From UBA4644 sp964541085 (GTDB lineage Bacteria; Bacillota; Clostridia; Oscillospirales; Butyricicoccaceae), in NCBI GenBank assembly GCA_964541085.1, contig CAZIPA010000001.1:1-64000 (forward strand): a DNA stretch of 64,000 nucleotides. Reading direction: 5' to 3'. Below, piece after piece: positions 57,714 through 64,000 of this stretch. Under the pieces are notes generated by a model. The model was not told the DNA's origin. It worked only from the letters and a program-made list of their open reading frames with translations, and ran no database searches. Position numbers and translations under genes: made by a program. Numbering within the stretch: position 1 is the first letter of the stretch; the number at the start of each line of letters is the position of its first letter.

Positions 57714-58861
57714 AAATCGAAACCGTACATCAGGGACTGGAGGAAATCCTCGCTCTTCCCCTGCGCCGTCTGACCGTCAGCAATCCCCGCTCCGGCGCGG
57801 AATACCTGAAAATACAGGGCCGCCCGGTGGAGCTGCGGGGACAGACCGTGCTCCAGCTGGAAAAGTTCACCCGCACCCAGGCCTTTCATGAAAATCTCCC
57901 CATGGAGCAGGCGCTGCCCCGGCTGGAAGAGCTGATGGAGCAATACGGTCAGCTGGATGCCCTGTGTCAGGGGGCCACCTTCTGCCTGAAAATTTCCAAA
58001 AAGGGCAAGCTGTTTTTCCAGCGTCAGGCGGTGGCCTCTGCCGCGCCGGTGGCCGTCTCTCACAACCGGAAAAAGCAGTATCTGCTGGAGGAGGGCATTG
58101 CGGTGCCGCCGCTGGTGGATCTGGGTGTGCTCACCCCCGATGGGCGGGTGGCAAAGGCAAAGTATGACAAGTTCAAGCAGATCAACCGCTTTCTGGAATA
58201 TCTTCACGATGTGCTGGCAAAAAGCCGGAAGGACACCCTGCGCATCATCGACTTTGGCTGCGGCAAGTCCTATCTGACCTTTGTGATTTACTATTATGTC
58301 ACGGAGATTCTGCACAAACAGGCGGATATCGTCGGACTGGACCTGAAGGAGGATGTGATCGCCCACTGCAACGCCGTGGCGGAAAAATACGGCTATACCG
58401 GCCTGCGCTTTCTCTGCGGCGACATCAAGGATTATGCGGCGGAGCAGGCTCCCGATCTGGTGGTGACCCTTCACGCCTGTGACACGGCCACAGATTATGC
58501 CCTGTATCATGCCATGCAGTGGCGGGCGGAGGCCATTCTTTCCGTGCCCTGCTGCCAGCATGAGCTGAATCTTCAGGTGAAGTCCGACGCACTGCCGCCG
58601 CTGACGGATTACGGCATTCTGAAGGAGCGTCTGTGTGCGCTGGCCACCGATGCCGTGCGGGCCCGGCTGCTGGAAAGTCAGGGCTATGAGGTGCAGGTGC
58701 TGGAGTTTATTGATCTGGCCCATTCCCCCAAAAATCTGTTGCTGCGGGCCGTGCGGGGACAGGTATCGCCCCAGCGGAAGCAGACTGTGCTGGCCGAGGC
58801 CCGGACGCTTCTGACCCAGCTGGGTGCCGAGCAGACCCTGCTGAAGCTGCTGGAGAGATAA
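57710..58861 (+). CDS. Class I SAM-dependent methyltransferase (METTL25-like)
   Basis: Protein of 383 residues. The C-terminal half has a SAM-binding domain with IIDFGCGKSYLTFVIYYYV and VGLDLKEDVIAHC, then VTLHACDTATD and SVPCCQHELN, features shared with METTL25/RRNAD1-like methyltransferases. The N-terminal 180 residues are helical and family-specific. A tRNA or rRNA target is likely given coupling to mtaB (GTGA overlap, GTG start), but this is inference. Confidence 0.85.
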   Translation: MKIETVHQGLEEILALPLRRLTVSNPRSGAEYLKIQGRPVELRGQTVLQLEKFTRTQAFHENLPMEQALPRLEELMEQYGQLDALCQGATFCLKISKKGKLFFQRQAVASAAPVAVSHNRKKQYLLEEGIAVPPLVDLGVLTPDGRVAKAKYDKFKQINRFLEYLHDVLAKSRKDTLRIIDFGCGKSYLTFVIYYYVTEILHKQADIVGLDLKEDVIAHCNAVAEKYGYTGLRFLCGDIKDYAAEQAPDLVVTLHACDTATDYALYHAMQWRAEAILSVPCCQHELNLQVKSDALPPLTDYGILKERLCALATDAVRARLLESQGYEVQVLEFIDLAHSPKNLLLRAVRGQVSPQRKQTVLAEARTLLTQLGAEQTLLKLLER

Positions 58862-58902
58862 CTTTTCTGCTTTTGCCGCTCATGAAACTTTAGAAAATAG
58901 AC

Positions 58903-58940
58903 AATCCGGTCTGTGACGATGCGCATAGACCGGATTTTTT
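58903..58940 (+). terminator. Terminator of the mtaB operon
   Basis: AATCCGGTCT and AGACCGGATT form a ten-base stem, with T's continuing after it. Confidence 0.85.
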
Positions 58941-58973
58941 GTGCTTTTTGTCGGATGGAGAACGGAAAAGGGG

Positions 58974-59002
58974 TTGCATTTTGAATCTTCCTGTGATATG
59001 AT
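58974..59002 (+). promoter_or_regulatory. Promoter of the structured RNA
   Basis: TTGCAT, 17 bases, TATGAT. The predicted start (about 59009) is the first base of the RNA's closing stem. Confidence 0.75.
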
Positions 59003-59008
59003 AAAGTT

Positions 59009-59223
59009 GCCAAACAAAAAACAATAACGATTTGTGGAGTGCTCGCTATTTTTATAAGTAGGGGCTTTTGTCCGCACCTGTTTTGATAGTCGCTGAGTTT
59101 AGTAAAAACGCAGCTTTATGCGACTATCGTGGAGAGTGCTCCCGTTCGTTGTTTTTTGTTTGGCGACAATCGAAGCCTGCGTTTTTCAGTGCGCTGACTT
59201 CGGTTGGCGCACTTTTTATTTTT
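59009..59223 (+). ncRNA. Autonomous structured RNA, 6S-like candidate
   Basis: The RNA has its own promoter and intrinsic terminator. A perfect 16-base closing stem joins 59009-59024 (GCCAAACAAAAAACAA) to 59149-59164, extended by AACG/CGTT and GGAG/CTCC. An apical nine-base stem joins GATAGTCGC (59085-59093) to GCGACTATC (59120-59128). Between them is a large asymmetric bubble whose 5' strand reads GTGCTCGCTATTTTTATAAG. This strand resembles the GUGUUCG...UUAUAAGU stretch I recall from B. subtilis 6S-1 RNA. Size and overall shape (closing stem, central bubble, apical stem) fit 6S RNA. A cis-leader of the next gene is the alternative. No protein frame fits. Confidence 0.5.
59188..59223 (+). 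terminator. Terminator of the structured RNA
   Basis: AGTGCGC and GCGCACT, extended by wobble pairs to a TTCG loop, followed by TTTTTATTTTT. It lies 23 bases before the next start codon. Confidence 0.85.
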
Positions 59224-59246
59224 AAGGAAAGCGGGTGGAAATAAGC

Positions 59247-59783
59247 ATGAAGGGAAAATACGAAAGAAACTCTCGCCAAAGAAATTATTGGTGGGGCGTT
59301 GTTACAATGCTGTTGTTATTCTTCGTAGCGCTTCTCATATACCATTTCACTCCCCATGCGCAGGAGGATTCCATGTTGATCCCCGATTTTGCGCCTGAGG
59401 AAATGGATACGCATATTGAGAAAATTCCAAATGACACAAGCAAAAAGAACACCAATGCCAACGGTGCTTCTGTTCGTTTGACCTATTCTGACAAAGTAAC
59501 AATCGACCCGCAGAAAGAAACTGCATCTCTGTATTTCGGTAATCCCGGATGTTCAAATCAGAATATGATTCTGCAAATCATGATTCATGAGAAAGCAATT
59601 GCCACATCTGCCCTGATTCCTGCGGGCTATCAATTGAAAACCATAGATTTACTGCCCGATGCTGCTTCTGTGCTGCAAACGGGAAATTATAATGGAAAGT
59701 TCATGATCTATTACTACGATCAAGAAAGTGACGAGCGAGCAACAGTCAACACCGAAATTCCTATCACTGTTACTGTGGAATAA
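59247..59783 (+). CDS. Membrane-anchored exported protein of unknown function
   Basis: Protein of 178 residues: a basic N-terminus, one hydrophobic segment (about 18-38) and an outward beta-rich domain with LYFGNPGCSNQNMILQIMI and LQTGNYNGKFMIYYYD. I have seen this kind of domain next to surface and WxL-like proteins in Clostridia, but no function is known to me. The ATG at 59247 follows GGTGGAAATAAGC; an in-frame GTG at 59235 is possible. Codon use is AT-richer than in the rest of the window, suggesting transfer. A secreted WxL-like protein gene follows after 55 bases. Confidence 0.75.
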   Translation: MKGKYERNSRQRNYWWGVVTMLLLFFVALLIYHFTPHAQEDSMLIPDFAPEEMDTHIEKIPNDTSKKNTNANGASVRLTYSDKVTIDPQKETASLYFGNPGCSNQNMILQIMIHEKAIATSALIPAGYQLKTIDLLPDAASVLQTGNYNGKFMIYYYDQESDERATVNTEIPITVTVE

Positions 59784-59838
59784 TGATGTGATTTGCGCCT
59801 GATTGGCGTAAAAATAAAAACAAAAAGGAGACTCCATC

Positions 59839-60624
59839 ATGAAGAAATTTGTTTCAATCGCTCTGGCAACCATAATGATGCTATGCCTGAGCATTCCGGC
59901 TTTCGCCGCTGCGGTCACGGAAACCGGGGATTACACCGCAGAAGTTACCGGGAACTATGTGGCTGGCAACGAAAGCAGTGGTATTGTGTATTGCGTAGAC
60001 ATCTCCTGGAAAGCCCTGGATGTGACCTACCATGCCGAAAAAGGTGCGGTCTGGAACCCGGATACGCTGGAATATTCCGAAATCGCTTCCGCCTATTGGG
60101 AAGGTCAGGGCACCATTACTGTTACCAATCGCTCCAACACCAGGATTTCCGCCGTGCCTACCTATACCGCAAAGGAAGAATATCCCGATGCAGACATGGC
60201 TTTCAGCACAGGCAAGTTGAAGGTCAGCTCCGCAGAGCTCGGGACGGAAGGGATCGGAAGCATCACCGTTACACCCACTGGCTCTCTGCCCGAAATGAAA
60301 GAATCCGCCACTATCGGAACCATTACTTTAACGATTGCTCAAGACCCGGATGCTACCGTGGAAGAAGGAGAAATTCTGGTTGATAAGGCACACGAGCTGG
60401 AGAATTTGATGCATCATTATCATTACTCCGAAAACAGTTGGGCCCCTGAATTTGACGAATGGGTCAGTAGTCTTAGTGCCCTACATACTACTGTAGAAGA
60501 CACAAAAACCAATGGTTTAGATGACGAAAACCAGAAGCACTTAAACGAGCGCTATAATGCTGTGCTGTCCGGATACTTTAAATTTAAGTCACTATACGGC
60601 ACTATCGTTTCTGCCTCTGAGTAA
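59839..60624 (+). CDS. Secreted WxL-like surface protein
   Basis: Exported protein of 261 residues. A signal peptide (about 1-24, ending AFAAA) is followed by a beta-rich domain (about 25-175) with VYCVDISWKALDVTYHAEKG, GTITVTNRSNTRISAVPTY and ATIGTITLTIA. This matches a class of clostridial secreted proteins related to WxL wall-binding domains. The last 80 residues form an added helical region (HELENLMHHYHYSENSWAPE), absent from the simple members I recall. It has no LPxTG or membrane anchor. AAAAGGAGACTCCATC gives a clear ribosome site. It is probably expressed with the anchored protein upstream. Confidence 0.75.
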   Translation: MKKFVSIALATIMMLCLSIPAFAAAVTETGDYTAEVTGNYVAGNESSGIVYCVDISWKALDVTYHAEKGAVWNPDTLEYSEIASAYWEGQGTITVTNRSNTRISAVPTYTAKEEYPDADMAFSTGKLKVSSAELGTEGIGSITVTPTGSLPEMKESATIGTITLTIAQDPDATVEEGEILVDKAHELENLMHHYHYSENSWAPEFDEWVSSLSALHTTVEDTKTNGLDDENQKHLNERYNAVLSGYFKFKSLYGTIVSASE

Positions 60625-60665
60625 ATCATTCTGCGCATCGACACTCCAATGTGCTTAAAACCCAA

Positions 60666-60695
60666 ACCCCCGACTTCGTTACCGAGGCCGGGGGT
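60666..60695. terminator. Convergent hairpin
   Basis: CCCCCG/CGGGGG with inner CTTCG/CGAGG. The T-run is weak on both sides. It separates the surface-protein pair from the minus-strand acylation operon. Confidence 0.6.
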
Positions 60696-60717
60696 CATTT
60701 CTGCCTTGATTCGATTT

Positions 60718-61812
60718 TTACTTCAGCGTATCGCTGTTATTGAGCACCGGGACGCTGTAGAGAAAGAGCACATCCTGTCCGTGAAACTCCATCACGGAAG
60801 AAAGTCTCGCGGCGGGCAGATAGCGAATGTCCACCAGTGTGATGGAGGCATAGGCCTCCGCCAGCAGGGGCGCAATGCTGCTTCCAAAGGAATCCCGGAA
60901 GATCACCAGCTCCCGGTCTGTTTCCGCATTGGGATTTTCCAGCCGCAGCAGAGACACCGAGCCGGAAAGGAACAGCTCATAGGGGTCTCTTCCCGCTGCC
61001 TTTTCCAGATCGTACACCGGGCCCCAGCTGTCCTCCTCCCCGTTCCACACCCGGCACTGCTCCAGCGTATCCGAGGTGAGCCAGCACAGACTGTCAGCCT
61101 CCAGCGGCAGCGCCGACTGTCCGGCATAAATACCGTAAAAGGGCGTGTCCAGCGTTTTCTCCGTATAGCTGTCCTTCAGCGTAACACCCAGTCCCTCTGC
61201 CAGCTTTTGTGCCGTCTCCGGCAGCATTTCCTGCCGCCAGTGCAGATCGGTACGGTAAAAGTCCTCCAGCGTCAGCGTGTCCCGCAGGTCGATATAGCTT
61301 ATCTCCGGCAGACGCCCCCGGAAATCCTCGATGAATGCATCATAATCCAGTGCGGGATAGCCGTTTTCCGCCGCCAGAAAGGCGTTTTTGTCGGGAATGA
61401 CCGAGAGAAACACCCGGCTGTCTTCTGTCAGCAGATTGTCACAGATCCACTGGATGCGCTCCGCCGCATAATCCAGAGACGCATCCTTCTGGGGATATTC
61501 CAGCTGGGCGGCATGGCCGTCCCTGTAATAAATGCCATTGGTGTCCTTCTGTCCCAGCAGCTTCAGGGATACCTGCGCCTTCAGGCTGCGGAACCACTCC
61601 CGCAGGGGAAACTGATCCGGTGCGGCTTTTTCTGCCTGCTGGGCATAGCTGCCGGAAAGCAGACCGGAAAGGGTAAGCTCCGGCGGCTGGGCCAGCGGAC
61701 GGCGTTCACTGTCGGAAATGGCCTCCGGCGTGCGCAGCGTTGCCCACAGTCCCAGCGCCAGCACCATAGCGCAAAGCAGCAGCAGGACGGCCAGATTTTT
61801 TCGTTTTTCCAT
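60718..61812 (-). CDS. DHHW/AlgJ-like membrane-anchored acyltransfer protein
   Basis: Protein of 364 residues with one N-terminal membrane segment (about 7-25) and an outward SGNH-like domain. TDLHWRQE is the DHHW family block (Asp-His pair) and IFRDSFGSSIAPLL carries the likely nucleophilic Ser. Such proteins work with MBOAT proteins to put O-acetyl groups on exported polysaccharides, as AlgJ/AlgX with AlgI. ATG follows AAGGAGGACGGTAT, 12 bases after the MBOAT gene. Confidence 0.9.
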   Translation of the reverse strand: MEKRKNLAVLLLLCAMVLALGLWATLRTPEAISDSERRPLAQPPELTLSGLLSGSYAQQAEKAAPDQFPLREWFRSLKAQVSLKLLGQKDTNGIYYRDGHAAQLEYPQKDASLDYAAERIQWICDNLLTEDSRVFLSVIPDKNAFLAAENGYPALDYDAFIEDFRGRLPEISYIDLRDTLTLEDFYRTDLHWRQEMLPETAQKLAEGLGVTLKDSYTEKTLDTPFYGIYAGQSALPLEADSLCWLTSDTLEQCRVWNGEEDSWGPVYDLEKAAGRDPYELFLSGSVSLLRLENPNAETDRELVIFRDSFGSSIAPLLAEAYASITLVDIRYLPAARLSSVMEFHGQDVLFLYSVPVLNNSDTLK

Positions 61813-61824
61813 ATACCGTCCTCC

Positions 61825-63225
61825 TTAAAAGCGAAAATACAGGAAGGGATTGTAGGAGCCATCCACCAGAAAGGCGGTGTTCACCAGCAGCAGCAGACAC
61901 AGCGCCACCGGCTCCGCTGCCGCCAGCAGACGGCTGCCCGTCCTGCTCTCTTCCCACCGGTGCAGCAGCCGGGCAGGATAGGGCGTTGCCCCAAGGATGG
62001 CAATCACCAGCACCACGGCGTAGCTGCGGAGATAATACAGCGTCTCCGCATTCCACAGCGGCAGTCCTCCCAGACCGAACATGGCGCCTACGGAGGAAAG
62101 GGCCTCCTGCACGCTTCCGGCGTTAAACAGCACAAAGCTCACCGGCAGCACCAGCAGCATATAGACCCGGCTCAGCAGGGAATGCTTTTTCAACACCGGC
62201 AGCAGAAAGCGCTTTTCCGCCATCAGCAGCAGGGCAAACAGCAGTCCCCACAGTACAAAATTCCACGCTGCGCCGTGCCACAGTCCCGTCAGCAGCCATA
62301 CCGCAAGGATATTCCGCAGCTGTCTGGCCGGTGTTACCCGGCTGCCGCCCAGAGGAATATACACATAATCCCGGAACCAGCTGCCCAGAGAGATGTGCCA
62401 TCTGCGCCAGAACTCCGTCACCGAACGGGAGATGCAGGGATAATCGAAGTTTTCCGCAAAGTGAAAGCCCAGAATCAGGCCCAGCCCGATGGCCATATCA
62501 CTGTAGCCGGAAAAGTCAAAATAGATTTGCAGCACACAGCAGATGGCATAGATCCAGTGAAACAGCACCGTGGGCTGTGTGCTCTGCTGAAACACTGTCA
62601 TCAGCTGATAGAGCACATTGGCAATGAGCACCTTTTTGGACAGGCCGACAAGAAAGCGTCTTGCGCCCCGGGCTGCCTGCTCGGTGCTGTGCCGGCGGCT
62701 GTCCAGCTCCCGGGCCACATCGGAATAGCGCACGATGGGCCCGGCGATCAGCTGGGGGAACATGGCCACATAGGCCGCCAGATGGATCAGGTTGCGCTGG
62801 GCGGGCACCTCGCCCCGATAGACATCCACCAGATAGCTGATGATCTGGAAGGTGTAAAAGCTGATGCCGATGGGCAGCGTCACCCCCAGCAGCGGCACAG
62901 ACAGGCCCGTGACCTGACTGAAGCTGCGCAGGAAAAAGTCCGCATATTTGAAATAGCCCAGTGCCGCCAGATGCAGACACACGGAAAGGGCCAGCAGCCA
63001 CCGTCCGCCGGGGCGTTCCCGACAGCGTTCCAGCAGCAGCCCCAGCACATAGCTCACAAGAATGCTGGCCAGCATCACCAGTACAAACCGGGGCTCTCCC
63101 CAGGCGTAAAAGAACAGGCTGGACAGCAGCAGCACCGTATTTTTCAGTGGCCGGGGTGCCGCAAAATACAGCAGCAGCACCACCGGCAGGAACCAGTAGA
63201 GAAAGGGCAGACTGGAAAACAGCAT
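61825..63225 (-). CDS. MBOAT family O-acyltransferase (AlgI/DltB-like)
   Basis: Polytopic membrane enzyme of 466 residues. The MBOAT hallmarks are present: LPIGISFYTFQIISYLVDVY, FDFSGYSDMAIGLG, EFWRRWHISLGSWFRDYVYI, and the catalytic His in LTGLWHGAAWNFVLWG. It moves acyl groups across the membrane to a partner, here most likely the DHHW protein. AlgI-like rather than DltB-like, because no dltA, dltC or dltD is near. ATG follows GGAGCGGGGAGAGCC. Confidence 0.94.
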   Translation of the reverse strand: MLFSSLPFLYWFLPVVLLLYFAAPRPLKNTVLLLSSLFFYAWGEPRFVLVMLASILVSYVLGLLLERCRERPGGRWLLALSVCLHLAALGYFKYADFFLRSFSQVTGLSVPLLGVTLPIGISFYTFQIISYLVDVYRGEVPAQRNLIHLAAYVAMFPQLIAGPIVRYSDVARELDSRRHSTEQAARGARRFLVGLSKKVLIANVLYQLMTVFQQSTQPTVLFHWIYAICCVLQIYFDFSGYSDMAIGLGLILGFHFAENFDYPCISRSVTEFWRRWHISLGSWFRDYVYIPLGGSRVTPARQLRNILAVWLLTGLWHGAAWNFVLWGLLFALLLMAEKRFLLPVLKKHSLLSRVYMLLVLPVSFVLFNAGSVQEALSSVGAMFGLGGLPLWNAETLYYLRSYAVVLVIAILGATPYPARLLHRWEESRTGSRLLAAAEPVALCLLLLVNTAFLVDGSYNPFLYFRF

Positions 63226-63243
63226 GGCTCTCCCCGCTCCGTC

Positions 63244-63969
63244 TTACTGAATGGCTTCGTCGAAGACGATTTCCGTATTGGCCCAGACGGTGCTGAGCTT
63301 ATCCCGGAAGCTGTCCACCAGCTCCAGATTGCCGTACAGGGACACCACATAGCCGTCCACCGTGGCGATCACCAGCTTGTCCGGGAAGCCGCACATCCAC
63401 CGCTTGCCCTGAATGGCATCGTGCAGGGTCTGGGCCAGCGTCGCCGCGTCCTCGGCCTTCACGGGATGGAAGGCACCGCAGGTGAAGGTGTTGGCATTCA
63501 TCATGTGCATCAGAGAAGCAGCGCCGTCAATGAGGGCCACGCTGTCCTGAGGCAGAGTCAGCATATATTCCACATTTTCCGGATTGCTGATATCAAAGCT
63601 GCCGGGAGCGCCGTCCACGCCGTGCTCCGCGTCACCGCCGGCGGCGGCAAACTTTTCGTCCTCGGCATAGGTGTCCCATACCTTGTTCAGCAGATCCAGC
63701 GCATCGGCAGGAGCACCCTCGGCAGGAGCGGCAGGCACATCCCCATCGGGTGTATTGTCAGCGGGAGGATTGCTTTCTTCGCCGCCGTTGTTTTCCGTGT
63801 TGTTGTTTTCGTTGTTCCCGTTGTTTTCGTTATTCCCGTTGTTTTCATTGTTTTCGATGTTGTTGCCGGTATTTTCATTGCCGCCGTTGGTATCGTTGCC
63901 GCAGGCAGCCAGCGCAGCCAGCATCATCAGGCACAGGGCCAGCGCGATGAGTTTCTTCAGGTTTTTCAT
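63244..63969 (-). CDS. Lipoprotein with Asn-rich linker
   Basis: Exported lipoprotein of 241 residues. The signal peptide ends in a lipobox (LAALAACG, Cys about residue 23). Then come a 45-residue tract of repeated NNENNGN units, a Pro/Ala linker, and a C-terminal domain (about 90-241) with LPQDSVALIDGAASLMHMMN and WMCGFPDKLVIATVDGYVVS. The fold recalls DUF4358-type lipoproteins found beside MBOAT-DHHW pairs, which I cannot confirm. The ATG at 63969 is preferred over 63978, because AAGGAG is ten bases from the first and one from the second. It leads the acylation operon. Confidence 0.82.
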   Translation of the reverse strand: MKNLKKLIALALCLMMLAALAACGNDTNGGNENTGNNIENNENNGNNENNGNNENNNTENNGGEESNPPADNTPDGDVPAAPAEGAPADALDLLNKVWDTYAEDEKFAAAGGDAEHGVDGAPGSFDISNPENVEYMLTLPQDSVALIDGAASLMHMMNANTFTCGAFHPVKAEDAATLAQTLHDAIQGKRWMCGFPDKLVIATVDGYVVSLYGNLELVDSFRDKLSTVWANTEIVFDEAIQ

Positions 63970-64000
63970 GGGATTCATTCTCCTTCTTGTTCAAAAATCG

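Noticed and set aside
59009..59164. Retron msr-msd with a1/a2 repeats
   Set aside because: The long inverted repeats fit superficially, but no reverse transcriptase gene is near and the apical part lacks an msd-like long hairpin.

Overview
The window comes from a low-redundancy Gram-positive chromosome, most likely a Clostridia member of the Oscillospiraceae (Flavonifractor/Oscillibacter-like gut anaerobes). This is inferred from IreB, YqhQ, SLH and SleB/NlpC wall proteins, PadR+DUF2812, a full arginine deiminase operon, AGGAGG-type ribosome sites and TTGACA-17-TATAAT promoters. Most of it is GC-rich housekeeping sequence. Two stretches look different: a decayed mobile-element fragment at the left edge (about 58-388), and a visibly more AT-rich island (about 58,950-60,640) with a structured RNA gene and two surface-protein genes. 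I see no rRNA, tRNA, CRISPR array, insertion sequence or intact prophage.

Layout. 0.1-0.4 kb: mobile-element debris. 0.5-2.1 kb: uracil permease behind a leader-peptide attenuator. 2.4-5.8 kb: IreB, an SH3/NlpC-P60 wall hydrolase, a YfcE phosphodiesterase and a three-gene cluster of unknown function. 5.9-9.95 kb (minus): trpS-tagO/wecA-wecB-unknown, with translational overlaps. 10.2-16.3 kb (plus): SpoIID-like protein, queA, trmB, an orphan ABC ATPase, dCMP deaminase and a SleB-type hydrolase. 16.4-19.2 kb (minus): PpiC foldase and an amino acid permease. 19.6-21.7 kb: two COG0523 metal GTPases, one with a long His-rich tract and one fused to a YcgQ-like domain. 21.8-25.0 kb (minus): arcA-arcB-arcC. 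25.3-28.3 kb: M18 aminopeptidase and a flavoprotein dehydrogenase.

28.4-32.7 kb (minus) has two classical riboswitches: a THF aptamer in front of the folate ECF substrate-binding protein, and a yybP-ykoY manganese aptamer in front of a GDT1/UPF0016 manganese exporter. An amidohydrolase-like pseudoenzyme lies between them and an SLC13-type permease follows. 33-36.5 kb: PadR regulator with DUF2812 membrane protein, an unknown gene, and a transglutaminase-SLH protein. 36.6-42.8 kb (minus): mreB, comFC, recD2, a methyltransferase, an LD-carboxypeptidase-like protein and a P-loop kinase. 42.9-47.9 kb: recA-recX-rimO-pgsA-cysS. 48-54.5 kb: lipoprotein-response regulator-histidine kinase-yqhQ-prmC-DNA adenine methylase. 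54.6-58.9 kb: a small P-loop ATPase, a D-Ala-D-Ala carboxypeptidase, mtaB and a methyltransferase. 59-60.6 kb: the RNA gene and two exported proteins. 60.7-64 kb (minus): lipoprotein, MBOAT acyltransferase and DHHW/AlgJ-like protein, probably a surface O-acylation module.

The most striking points are regulatory: a pyrBI-like UTP-sensing attenuator candidate at the uracil permease; an autonomous ~200-nt RNA with a 16-bp closing stem (6S-like); a GTTC-N7-GTTC direct repeat at recA instead of the usual palindromic SOS box; an operator-like palindrome and ARG box at the arc operon; and a probably leaderless lipoprotein mRNA ahead of a two-component system.
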